Shown: in pieces, positions 44,277 through 52,906 of the stretch
Layout of the letters: each line of letters begins with the position of its first letter
Numbering within the stretch: position 1 is the first letter of the stretch
Assembly: GCA_050258815.1 (NCBI GenBank)
Contig: JBLMZM010000176.1
Span: 21,095-85,094, forward strand
Source of the DNA: JAAXKN01 sp050258815
GTDB lineage: Bacteria > Bacteroidota > Ignavibacteria > Ignavibacteriales > SURF-24
Length of the DNA: 64,000 bases
Direction: 5' to 3'
Position numbers and translations under genes: made by a program
The notes under the pieces: model-generated
Seen by the model: the letters and a program-made list of their open reading frames with translations, nothing else
Databases searched by the model: none
Told to the model about the DNA's origin: nothing

Positions 44277-45107
44277 ATGGAATTAAGGTCAAAATGCGCC
44301 GTTGTAACCGGCGGAGCCATGGGAATAGGTCTTGCTACAGCCAGGCGCCTCGTAAAGGAGGGCTGCACTGTTACTTTATGGGATATTAACACTGAAGCTC
44401 TTGATAAGGCCAAAGTGGAGCTGGAGGCCTCAGGAGGGAAAGTATACACCCACAGATGTGACGTTACAGATAAAAACCGTGTCTATGAACTGGCCCGGAT
44501 TGCAGAAAAAGAAATGGAAAGAGTCGACATCCTTATAAATAATGCCGGGTTCGTCTCCGGAGGCGACATTCTGGACAGGCCCGATGAGGATTGGGAGAAA
44601 ACCATCAGCATTAACCTGACCGCACTCATCTATACCATCCGCGCTTTTCTGCCCGGAATGTATGAACGCAATTCCGGCCACATAGTTAATATTTCCTCTG
44701 CTGCCGGTACGCTTGGGGTCCCGGGACTTGCAGTCTACTCTGCAACCAAATGGGCCGTATGGGGACTCACTGAATCTCTGAGGCTGGAGGCATTCAACAA
44801 CAAAAAGCCTGGTGTAAAATATTCCAGCATACATCCGAGCTATATTGCCCACGGCATGTTCCAGGGAGCAAAGCTGGGATTTCCCGGAAATCTTATAGTT
44901 CCATTGGTAAAGGATCACGACGTCATTGCCAGGGCAATTGTTGAATCAGCGCTCCGTAAGGAAAGATATTCACCTAAACGCCCCAGATCGGTAAACCTTA
45001 ATATCAGACTCAGGGGACTGCTGCCGGATTCCTGGTTCCAGAGGCTGATGATAATCATGGGGGTAACAGGCAGCATGCAGGCATGGAAAGGAAGAGCCAG
45101 GAGTTAA
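44277..45107 (+). CDS. Short-chain dehydrogenase/reductase
   Basis: 276 residues, classical SDR. The NAD(P) site is TGGAMGIG (11-18), then NNAG, catalytic Ser140/141 in VNISSAAG and the Tyr154-Lys158 pair in YSATK. The Asp at the end of strand 2 (LWDIN) favours NAD(H). The C-terminal extension (ESALRKERYSPKRPRS and a hydrophobic end with MGVTGSMQAW) resembles SDRs acting on long-chain or membrane-bound substrates. GGGGGG 3 bases before the ATG is the ribosome site. An aldehyde dehydrogenase gene follows by 20 bases, so alcohol-to-aldehyde-to-acid oxidation or the reverse is likely. Confidence 0.92.
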   Translation: MELRSKCAVVTGGAMGIGLATARRLVKEGCTVTLWDINTEALDKAKVELEASGGKVYTHRCDVTDKNRVYELARIAEKEMERVDILINNAGFVSGGDILDRPDEDWEKTISINLTALIYTIRAFLPGMYERNSGHIVNISSAAGTLGVPGLAVYSATKWAVWGLTESLRLEAFNNKKPGVKYSSIHPSYIAHGMFQGAKLGFPGNLIVPLVKDHDVIARAIVESALRKERYSPKRPRSVNLNIRLRGLLPDSWFQRLMIIMGVTGSMQAWKGRARS

Positions 45108-45127
45108 AATTATAAAGGAGAAATCCA

Positions 45128-46726
45128 ATGGAAACTAACGTGCATCACCCAAGTGAAGAAGCTGTTTCTGAAAAGGTATTAATTTCTGTAAGCCCTTCCA
45201 CAGGAGAGGTGCTTGGCTATACAGAAGAAGACAGCGTCGAGGACCTTAAGAGTGCGGTCGTTGCTGCAAAGCAGGCACAGAAGGAATGGGGGAAAAAATC
45301 TTTCAGTGAGAGGGCGGAATACCTGTTCCGCATCAGGGATTTTATTGCAGAAAATACGGATGAGATTGCAGATATAATCTCAAAGGATACGGGAAAGACC
45401 AGGATCGATGCCCTCAGCACAGAGGTGCTTCCCGTTACAATGGCAATTACCTATTATGCCAGGCACGCCGGAAAGATACTGAAAAGGACTAAGTTAAAAC
45501 CCGGGAATATACTTACCATTAACAAGCGCTCCTATATCGACCGCGTACCCTACGGAGTAGTTGGAATAATAAGCCCCTGGAATTACCCTTTTTCCATCCC
45601 CTTCCATGAAATTGCCATGGCACTCATCAGCGGAAATGCAGTAGTATTAAAGGTTGCAAGCAGTACCCTTGAAGTAGGCAAGATAATAAAAAAAGCAGTT
45701 GATGCGGCAGAACTTCCTCAATCCATCTTTACACTGAAAAATATTCCGGGCAGTCTTGCCGGTGATGCATTCATAAATTCAGGCATTGATAAATTGTTCT
45801 TCACAGGCTCGGTTGCCGTCGGTAAAAAGCTCATGGCAAAGGCTTCTGAGAGACTTCTGCCCCTTTCACTTGAGCTGGGAGGTAATGACGCAATGATAGT
45901 CTGCAAAGATGCTGACCCTGTAAGAGCAGCCGGAGGAGCACTTTGGGCGGGACTCTCAAACAGCGGGCAATCCTGCGCCGGAGTGGAAAGAATATACGTG
46001 GAAAAAGGTATCTACGATGAGTTCATGCGTCTGCTTAAAGATAAGCTTAACACTTTAAGACAAGGGCCCGATACCGGCTTCAACGTTGAGATCGGCTCTC
46101 TTACCACTAAAGAACAGCTGAAAACCGTTAAAGAACACCTGAAAGATGCCGTAGAAAAAGGCGCATCGGTGTTTATAGGCCCGGGCGTATCCGGGGAAAA
46201 TACGGGAATGTTTCATCCGCCGGTCATACTTGAAAACGTCAATAATTCCATGCTCACCATGCAGGAGGAAACATTCGGCCCCATTCTGGCCGTAAAAAAA
46301 GTAAATGACATTCAGGAGGCAATAAATGAGGCTAATGATTCCAACCTGGGTCTCTCGGCCTCAGTATGGACCAAAGATAAGGCCAAAGCACACCAGATTG
46401 CCTCCTGCCTTGAAGCCGGTGCAGTAATGATCAATGACCACCTGATGAGCCATGGCCTGGCTGAAACCCCATGGGGCGGATTTAAGCAGTCGGGACTGGA
46501 AAGAACACACGGACACCTGGGACTAGAAGGCATGACACAGCCCCGCGTTGTAATTGACGATATCCTGCCCGGAGTCAAAAAGAACATGTGGTGGTACCCT
46601 CACAGCGAAAAGGTTTATGCGGGCTTAAAAGGCGGCATTGAATTTCTGTACCTGAAGGATTTCCCTAAAAGAGTTGACGGGATGATCAGACTAATGAAAG
46701 TCTTTATGAGAACTTTCAGAAACTGA
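45128..46726 (+). CDS. NAD(P)-dependent aldehyde dehydrogenase with C-terminal tail
   Basis: 532 residues. The family signatures are complete: catalytic Glu249 in LELGGNDAM and Cys283 in SGQSCAGVERIYV, cofactor site FTGSVAVGKKLMAKA, and PWNYPF for the nicotinamide pocket. About 50 residues beyond the usual end (after WWYPHSEKVYAGLKGGIEFL) carry a basic, amphipathic tail (LMKVFMRTFRN), as in membrane-attached fatty-aldehyde dehydrogenases. It should oxidise an aldehyde to the acid; the substrate is unknown. AAGGAG before ATG 45128 supports the start. It forms an operon with the SDR gene upstream and possibly the glycosyltransferase gene downstream. Confidence 0.93.
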   Translation: METNVHHPSEEAVSEKVLISVSPSTGEVLGYTEEDSVEDLKSAVVAAKQAQKEWGKKSFSERAEYLFRIRDFIAENTDEIADIISKDTGKTRIDALSTEVLPVTMAITYYARHAGKILKRTKLKPGNILTINKRSYIDRVPYGVVGIISPWNYPFSIPFHEIAMALISGNAVVLKVASSTLEVGKIIKKAVDAAELPQSIFTLKNIPGSLAGDAFINSGIDKLFFTGSVAVGKKLMAKASERLLPLSLELGGNDAMIVCKDADPVRAAGGALWAGLSNSGQSCAGVERIYVEKGIYDEFMRLLKDKLNTLRQGPDTGFNVEIGSLTTKEQLKTVKEHLKDAVEKGASVFIGPGVSGENTGMFHPPVILENVNNSMLTMQEETFGPILAVKKVNDIQEAINEANDSNLGLSASVWTKDKAKAHQIASCLEAGAVMINDHLMSHGLAETPWGGFKQSGLERTHGHLGLEGMTQPRVVIDDILPGVKKNMWWYPHSEKVYAGLKGGIEFLYLKDFPKRVDGMIRLMKVFMRTFRN

Positions 46727-46802
46727 CATACGTCTTAATTCAGTAAAGATACACTCATCATGAGCTTGTTAATGAAAAAAGAAATTCAGCCAAGGAGGAA
46801 TA

Positions 46803-48383
46803 GTGCATACCGGGACGGCAACTGAAAGCAATGATACCCTTGATATGAAGGATCGATCCTTCTTCAGGAAAAACTTATTTCTTATTTTAATTTCCTCGCT
46901 GTGCTTTATTATTCTATACATAGTGGATAGTTTTTCCTCCTATGGTTACTTCAGAGACGAGCTGTATTATATTGCCTGCTCGAAGCACCTGGCTGCGGGT
47001 TACGTGGACCATCCCCCGTTTTCAATTTTTGTTTTAAGCATCAGCAGATTCCTATTCGGGGACTCAATTGCCGCATTAAGGCTTATACCCTCGTTGTCTG
47101 CAGCTGCATCTGTCTTTTTCACGGGACTAATGGTACGCAGACTCGGAGGAAGATTATTTTCCCAGGGACTTGCGGCACTTTGCTTAATGATTGCCCCTGT
47201 TTTCCTTATGATAAGCAGCTTCTATTCGATGAATTCATTCGAAATACTGCTGGGCTGTATAATTGCTTACCTTCTGATAGTACTGCTGCAGACGGACAAC
47301 AGGCGGTATCTGCTCTACATTGGAATTGCTGCCGGTATCGGGCTGCTTAATAAACATACAATGATACTTTTCTTACTGGGTATAGTTGCGGCTTTTGCTG
47401 TTACACCATCCAGGAAATATTTCCGCAGCCCGTTTCTTTATCTGGGTGCACTGGCTGCGGCCTTAATACTGCTGCCCAACATTGTCTGGCAGTTTCTTAA
47501 CGGATGGCCGTCGCTGGAGTTTTACAGGAATGCTGATTTTTACAAGAATGTACCCACGCCCCCATTAAACTTTATAGTCATGCAGGTTTTAAGCATGCAT
47601 CCGCTGACCCTCCCGGTCTGGCTGGGGGGTCTGTATTTCCTGATCCTGGATAAGAAAGCCGGGCAGTACCGTGCAGCAGGGTGGACTTTTATAATAATGT
47701 TCCTGCTGCTTATGGCATCCCGCACAAGCCGTCCCGACCGTTTGGCAGCCGCATATCCAATGCTCATTGCCTCGGGGTCTTTCTTCCTTGAAAGAAGTAT
47801 CCTGCGCTCTGGCCACAAGTGGCTGCGCCCTGTAATAGCTGCCTTGTTACTTGTAGCGGGACTCTTCCTTATTCCTGTTTCGCTGCCGGTGCTACATCCT
47901 GCGGCTCTTACCCGGTACACTTCTTCTTTAGGCCTTACTTTCGAAATTGAAAAGGGAAAGAAGACGCAGATTCCCCAGCTCCTGGCTGACAGACTGGGCT
48001 GGGAAGAACTGGCAATAACAGTTTCAAAAGTATACAATGGCCTTTCACCCGAAGAGAAGAAGCATGCAGTAATTGCAACCGGGAACTATGGTGAGGCAGG
48101 TGCCCTGGAGTTCTATGCAAAGAAGTACAATCTGCCCAGGGTCCTGTGCGGGCATAACAATTATTTTTTATGGGGAATGGAACAGGATTGCGACTGCAGG
48201 CTGGTCATTGCCATCGGCTCTGATAAAGAACAGCTGCAGGAGATATTTGGCGAGGTAAAGGAAGCGGCAATACACACCGCTCCTTATGTAATGGATTACG
48301 AAAACAATTTACCAATTTACATTGCACGCTATCCGCGTAAAACCTTCCGGGAGATATGGCCCGGGTCCAAAAAATTCGTCTAG
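46803..48383 (+). CDS. Membrane glycosyltransferase, GT39/ArnT-like (PMT_2 fold)
   Basis: 526 residues. The start is GTG 46803, 4 bases after a perfect AGGAGG. After one helix comes the first periplasmic loop with GYFRDELYYIACSKHLAAGY and VDHPP, the Asp-Glu motif of PMT/ArnT enzymes that use polyprenyl-phosphate sugars. Eight to ten more helices follow to about residue 360, then a soluble C-terminal domain (about 370-526, with KKHAVIATGNYGEAGALEFYAKKY). Such enzymes attach sugars to lipids or proteins outside the inner membrane. Its stop lies 3 bases from the stop of the convergent hydrolase gene, with no room for a terminator. Confidence 0.85.
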   Translation: MHTGTATESNDTLDMKDRSFFRKNLFLILISSLCFIILYIVDSFSSYGYFRDELYYIACSKHLAAGYVDHPPFSIFVLSISRFLFGDSIAALRLIPSLSAAASVFFTGLMVRRLGGRLFSQGLAALCLMIAPVFLMISSFYSMNSFEILLGCIIAYLLIVLLQTDNRRYLLYIGIAAGIGLLNKHTMILFLLGIVAAFAVTPSRKYFRSPFLYLGALAAALILLPNIVWQFLNGWPSLEFYRNADFYKNVPTPPLNFIVMQVLSMHPLTLPVWLGGLYFLILDKKAGQYRAAGWTFIIMFLLLMASRTSRPDRLAAAYPMLIASGSFFLERSILRSGHKWLRPVIAALLLVAGLFLIPVSLPVLHPAALTRYTSSLGLTFEIEKGKKTQIPQLLADRLGWEELAITVSKVYNGLSPEEKKHAVIATGNYGEAGALEFYAKKYNLPRVLCGHNNYFLWGMEQDCDCRLVIAIGSDKEQLQEIFGEVKEAAIHTAPYVMDYENNLPIYIARYPRKTFREIWPGSKKFV

Positions 48384-48386
48384 GTT

Positions 48387-49166
48387 TTATTTAAATATTT
48401 CCTGAAAAAATGTTTTCATTGCTTCCCAGCTGCGCTTATCGGCATTTGCATTGTAGGCCATTCCTTTCGAAGGATCATTGCCAGCTGCCGGATTAGTAAA
48501 GGCGTGCACTGCTCCGCCATAAAGATTCATCTGCCAGTCAACACCTCCTTGTTCCATCTCCTTCTGGAAAGCCTGCCTCTGATCCGGGGGAACAGCCTTG
48601 TCGTCTGCCCCAATCATTACGAGTATCTTTCCCTTAATTTTTTTTGCATCAGCCGGCGTGGGTGTATCAAGAGCCGTGTGAAAACCGGCCACACCCTTTA
48701 TATCAGCCCCGCTTCTGGCCAGTTCAAGCGCCACCATTCCGCCGAAACAGTATCCAATGGCGGCAATTTTGCCCTGATCCACGTGCGGGTTTTTACGCAG
48801 TATATCAAGTGCCACAGTAATTCTCTTTCTCGTCAGTGAACGGTCGTTTCTAAAGGGAGCGGCCAGTTTACCGGCTTCATCCGGCGTCTTGGCAGTAACA
48901 CCCTTACCGTACATGTCTGCCGCGAAGGCAACATAGCCCAGTTTTGCCAGCTGCTCGGCACGCATTTTGGGATAGTCATTCAGGCCCCACCATTCATGTA
49001 CAATCAGTATCCCCGGGCGCTTATCCTTTACCGCATCATCATATACCAGATATCCCTGAAGTGCAACGCCGTCGGACTTATAGTCTACTGTTTCCTTGTG
49101 AATCTTAGCGTTCGTTTCTATCATAAGCAGCAATCCTATAAATAATGAAGTTAATACTATTTTCAT
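48387..49166 (-). CDS. Secreted dienelactone hydrolase-family protein
   Basis: 259 residues. A signal peptide (MKIVLTSLFIGLLLMIETNA) is followed by an alpha/beta hydrolase of the dienelactone type. The catalytic Cys140 is in GYCFGG, Glu58 in VHEWWGLN, an Asp at 188/189 in GADDKAVPP and His221 in GAVHAFT. These match the Cys-Asp-His triad and the auxiliary Glu of the family. Periplasmic DLH-like proteins of this size occur widely in Bacteroidota and hydrolyse small esters or lactones; the true substrate is not known. It ends tail-to-tail with the glycosyltransferase gene. Confidence 0.92.
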   Translation of the reverse strand: MKIVLTSLFIGLLLMIETNAKIHKETVDYKSDGVALQGYLVYDDAVKDKRPGILIVHEWWGLNDYPKMRAEQLAKLGYVAFAADMYGKGVTAKTPDEAGKLAAPFRNDRSLTRKRITVALDILRKNPHVDQGKIAAIGYCFGGMVALELARSGADIKGVAGFHTALDTPTPADAKKIKGKILVMIGADDKAVPPDQRQAFQKEMEQGGVDWQMNLYGGAVHAFTNPAAGNDPSKGMAYNANADKRSWEAMKTFFQEIFK

Positions 49167-49507
49167 TGCAGTATCTCCTGCCTTTCTGTTAGTCTTTTAA
49201 TCCTTTGCCCTTAATCAGTAAATTCAATTTTAACTACGGGCTTTGCTCTCACATTTTATTTATAATTCATCACTGCAATCATGCATCCGGGCCTTGAATA
49301 ACGCTGAAGCCTTAATTTGCCGCAATCACCCGCATTGTGTAAGATGAATTATTAATAATAGTATAACTGTAAGTTGAAGGAATCAATACCATTGTAATTG
49401 GATTATGGCGGGTGAATACAGGATATTTTTTGCCCTGAGATCTTTTTCACTCCCGGGGGTGGTGTGAAACAGGACTTCCGATATCCGGCTGCTGAAAAGG
49501 AAATAAA
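49167..49507. other. 341-base region without a gene
   Basis: It lies between the hydrolase gene start (right to left) and the DUF554 stop. Sequence is AT-rich with one imperfect dyad, TTTCAC...GTGAAA around CCCGGGGG near 49447-49471, but no T-run follows it on the minus strand. I see no open frame with a ribosome site and no RNA gene. Confidence 0.5.
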
Positions 49508-50209
49508 TCAGAATTTCAGAAGCAGCCTGATCATATAATAGAATAAAGGAATAATTATAGAAGGCAGCATATTACCGACCCTGATCTTTTTTATGTCCAG
49601 TAAATTGATGCCGATGGCTGCAATTAGCAATCCGCCGACTGCCGACATTTCAGCAGTTACCGAAGGGGTGAGCAGTTCTTTAATAAATGAGGAACTGATG
49701 GTAATAAAACCCTGGTACAGGAGAACGGAAACCGAGGAGAACAATACACCTATACCAAGCGAGGATGCGAATACGACTGAGGATACCCCGTCGATCACGG
49801 ATTTGGCAAGCAGCGTCTGGTGGTTTCCGGTAAGACCGCTTTCCAGTGAACCGATTATGGCCATAGATCCTACACAGTAGATCAGGCTTGCCGTTACGAA
49901 TCCTTCGGAGATTCCTCCGCCCTGGCTTTTCATTTTAACTTCCAGCCATTTGCCGAGTTTTTCCAGCCTGTCCTCAATTCTAAGAAACTCTCCCAGTACG
50001 CTTCCGATGGCCAGGCTGAAAATAAGCAGCAGAATATTATCTGTTTTTAGCGCACTCTTAAGGCCTATAAGGACTACTGCAAGTCCCATGGCATGCATAA
50101 CTGTAGCATTATATTTACGCGGTATACCCCCCTTAAAGGATACACCAAGCAGGCTGCCAAGGGCAATGGCAAGAGCATTTACGATAGTACCAAACAATAT
50201 GAACCCCAT
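49508..50209 (-). CDS. DUF554 (YqgA-like) membrane protein
   Basis: 233 residues from ATG 50209; the frame is open to a TTG at 50233 but the first helix starts naturally at MGFILFGTIVNALAIALGS. Six to seven helices are present, with the conserved segments GSLLGVSFKGGIPRKYNATV, SVLGEFLRIEDRLEKLG, FVTASLIYCVGSMAIIGSL and GLLIAAIGINLL. It is the well-spread DUF554/YqgA family of unknown transport function. It is divergent from the porin gene, with about 250 bases between the two starts. Confidence 0.88.
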   Translation of the reverse strand: MGFILFGTIVNALAIALGSLLGVSFKGGIPRKYNATVMHAMGLAVVLIGLKSALKTDNILLLIFSLAIGSVLGEFLRIEDRLEKLGKWLEVKMKSQGGGISEGFVTASLIYCVGSMAIIGSLESGLTGNHQTLLAKSVIDGVSSVVFASSLGIGVLFSSVSVLLYQGFITISSSFIKELLTPSVTAEMSAVGGLLIAAIGINLLDIKKIRVGNMLPSIIIPLFYYMIRLLLKF

Positions 50210-50455
50210 TATTAAATAAAATTCCGGGTTCAATATCGCTCATCCGGATCACTTCTTCAAGCCTAATCGGGAGTTAAAAGTTTTCAGCAGGTAAAGAAAT
50301 AATTGCATTTTGTGCCGGGTATTTATTAATTTCTTGTATATACAATCACAGCGTCCTTCCATTAAGATTTGCACTGTAAATGTTCACAGCACTGCCTGTC
50401 GCTCAGAAGCACATTAAGGAACTAGACTAAATATTTCAAATAAAAGCGGGAAGCC

Positions 50456-51496
50456 ATGAAAAAGACAAAGTTACTATTAATATCATTATTATCTATTTTT
50501 TCTGCCGTTCAGGCACAGGAAAAAACCTCTCCCAAATTCAGCGGAGTAGCCTTCGGCGACTATTTTTACAACATTGAACAGAGGGATTCAACTAAAAATG
50601 ACCTGAACGGGTTTCAGTTCAGGAGGGTATATTTCACGGCAGATTTCGTAATCTCCGAAAAATTCGATTCAAGGTTCCGTCTTGAGGCTGACCAGGGCCC
50701 CGCATCGCTCACCTCCGGAGGGAGAATAGGCGTAATGGTAAAAGATGCATACCTCAGGTGGAAGAACCTCTTCAATGGGTCCGATCTTATTTTCGGTCTC
50801 TCACCTACTCCGGCTTTCGATGTTACAGAAGCAGCATGGGGCTACCGTGCCATTGAGAAGACAACAATGGATTTCTTCGGACTGGTTGCAACACGCGACC
50901 TGGGAATTGACCTGAAGGGAAATCTCAACGGACAGGGATCAATCAGATACTGGCTAAAGATAGGGAATAATTCCATTAATGGTCCTGAGCTAAATAAATA
51001 CAAGCGTTTCTATGGCCTGCTTCATTTCATTCCGCTTAATAACTTTCAGTTTACCCTTTATGGAGATTACGCCTCAGCCCCGAAAAAGCTGGATGCTTCA
51101 GACAAGACATTTAAGACAAACGCAGCATTTACCGGATCCGTGATGCTGAACTATTTTGAAAAGGACAGGTATTCGGTTGGCCTTGAGAGTTTCTTTAAGA
51201 GCCAGCAGAACAATTTTTCTCCGCGTCCCGCCTCTACATTGGAGGCTCAGAATGGCTACGGAATTTCCGTATTCGGCTGGGCTGCAGTAAATGATCTTCT
51301 GCGCATTGTTGCCAGGTTTGACACCTTTGAGCCAAACAAGGATAAGGACAATGACCAGTCCAGTCTTCTGATAGGGGCCCTGGATTTCAGGGTTGATAAG
51401 AATGTCAGCATTATGCCCAACATCGAAATGGTCAAATACCAGGGAATCAGCCCAAAGGATCTTGTAGGAAGAGTGACATTCTATTTCCAGTTCTGA
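50456..51496 (+). CDS. Outer-membrane beta-barrel porin
   Basis: 346 residues. A signal peptide (MKKTKLLLISLLSIFSAVQAQ) precedes a single barrel of alternating strands, starting FSGVAFGDYFYNIEQRD and closing with the terminal aromatic of VTFYFQF, which fits outer-membrane insertion by BAM. The GFQFRRVYFTADFVISEKFD segment resembles phosphate-selective (OprO/P) and related porins. Substrate cannot be derived. A GGGAAG site precedes the ATG. A 16-17 bp imperfect hairpin after the stop is shared with the convergent kinase gene. Confidence 0.85.
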   Translation: MKKTKLLLISLLSIFSAVQAQEKTSPKFSGVAFGDYFYNIEQRDSTKNDLNGFQFRRVYFTADFVISEKFDSRFRLEADQGPASLTSGGRIGVMVKDAYLRWKNLFNGSDLIFGLSPTPAFDVTEAAWGYRAIEKTTMDFFGLVATRDLGIDLKGNLNGQGSIRYWLKIGNNSINGPELNKYKRFYGLLHFIPLNNFQFTLYGDYASAPKKLDASDKTFKTNAAFTGSVMLNYFEKDRYSVGLESFFKSQQNNFSPRPASTLEAQNGYGISVFGWAAVNDLLRIVARFDTFEPNKDKDNDQSSLLIGALDFRVDKNVSIMPNIEMVKYQGISPKDLVGRVTFYFQF

Positions 51497-51514
51497 TTTT
51501 CAGTCACAACAAAG

Positions 51515-51562
51515 CCTTAAGTCCTCAGTCATTTTGTCTTCATGCTGACCTGAGGCTTAAGG
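51515..51562. terminator. Long imperfect hairpin between porin and kinase genes
   Basis: CCTTAAG then CCTCAG then TCA (51515-51531) pairs with TGA, CTGAGG and CTTAAGG (51546-51562) with a mismatch and a bulge. It terminates at least one of the two convergent transcripts. Confidence 0.6.
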
Positions 51563-51583
51563 ACTTCTATATGCATTTGCCTT

Positions 51584-52906
51584 TTACTTCACGCAGGCAT
51601 CCATATTGAATTCAATCTTAAATTCAGTGCAGCCTTTTACGGGTGTATCGAGTGAAAAGTTAAAGTTATGGTTCAGCAAGACCTCTTTTGTCAGGGTGAG
51701 TCCTATCCCCTGGCCGTCTGGCCTGGTACTGAAGAATGGGGTAAACATCAGAGGTTTATTCTCCCTGGAAATACCCTTGCCGTTATCTCTGATGATAAGT
51801 CTGGGAGGATTACTGTTGTGTGTCTCAATGGTTATTGTGCCATTTTTTCCAATGGCCTCAATAGCATTCCTGATGATATTATAGATTAACTGTTCCATCT
51901 GCAAAATATCCATACAGACTTTCATAGTGGCTGAATCCAGGCTCCACTGCCAGGTTATTTTACGGCTTTCACATTCACACATAAACAGCCTTTCGGCATT
52001 TTTAAGCAGCGCGTGCAGATCAACACTTTCCTTTCTCGGTTCCGGAATCTTGACTACATTGGCAAGGTTAGCCATGAAACTGTTAAGGCGGGTATTCCTT
52101 TCAATTGCTATGTTCAGGGAATCTTCAAAATCTTCCTGATCCCCGCTTTTCAGCTGGCTCTTATAGTTTATGAATGACTGCAGGAATGAATTAACAGCAC
52201 CTATTGAATTATTTATTTCATGTGACATCATGCGCACTACTTTTTCGTATGCCTTTCTTTCGGTCTTCAGCACCTCTTTTGTCATTTCTTCCAGTATGTA
52301 AAAGTGCCTCTGCAGACCCTTATCCAGGAAAAATGACCTGTAGCCCCGGTATATCTGGCTGCCGTTAAGATTAATGATCCTGGCTTTCCCTTCTTCCAGT
52401 ACGGCCAGCTCATCAGCCAAAGTGCTTTGTATTTCATTTAATCTGATACCCAGTATTGATTCCTCTTTCTTGCCCAGCATATTCAGTGCTGCAGGATTCG
52501 CCGAGGCAACTTTATTATCCTGATCCATTAACATGATCCCTGAAGGGGATGCCTGAATGAGTTTTTCCAGGAAATAATTTTGCTCAACCTGTTTTATTCT
52601 TTCCTCGCGCAGCTCATCGTTCATCCTGTTATATACTTCAACTAAAGAATCGATTTCAGACTGCCCGGTTGCAGAAAGCCTGGTATTAAAATCCCTTTCT
52701 TTGAGTATATCAATTCCGGAGGAGATGAGGTTGATGGGCCTGATAAGCACTTTGTAGAGGCGCAGCGATATTAACACCGAAACGAGGATCAATATCTCAC
52801 CCAGGAAAAAATATAACCTGTTCCTGCTCCATAGCTCATATGAGAGCAAAACAAAGACCAGGTGGATGAATATTACATAAAGGATGTATTTTGTGCGCAG
52901 TTTCAT
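51584..52906 (-). CDS. NtrY/AtoS-like sensor histidine kinase of the efflux operon
   Basis: 440 residues. Two membrane helices at about 8-26 and 32-50 are separated by only about five residues, so there is no real periplasmic sensor domain. A HAMP-like linker (about 55-115), a PAS domain (about 120-195), a HisKA domain with His229 in RMMSHEINNSIGAVN and a HATPase domain with DNGKGI and GQGIGLTLTKEVL follow. The short loop between helices is a hallmark of intramembrane-sensing kinases that detect membrane or envelope stress. Its ATG overlaps the stop of the NtrC-type regulator gene by 4 bases, making the two a cognate pair. Confidence 0.9.
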   Translation of the reverse strand: MKLRTKYILYVIFIHLVFVLLSYELWSRNRLYFFLGEILILVSVLISLRLYKVLIRPINLISSGIDILKERDFNTRLSATGQSEIDSLVEVYNRMNDELREERIKQVEQNYFLEKLIQASPSGIMLMDQDNKVASANPAALNMLGKKEESILGIRLNEIQSTLADELAVLEEGKARIINLNGSQIYRGYRSFFLDKGLQRHFYILEEMTKEVLKTERKAYEKVVRMMSHEINNSIGAVNSFLQSFINYKSQLKSGDQEDFEDSLNIAIERNTRLNSFMANLANVVKIPEPRKESVDLHALLKNAERLFMCECESRKITWQWSLDSATMKVCMDILQMEQLIYNIIRNAIEAIGKNGTITIETHNSNPPRLIIRDNGKGISRENKPLMFTPFFSTRPDGQGIGLTLTKEVLLNHNFNFSLDTPVKGCTEFKIEFNMDACVK

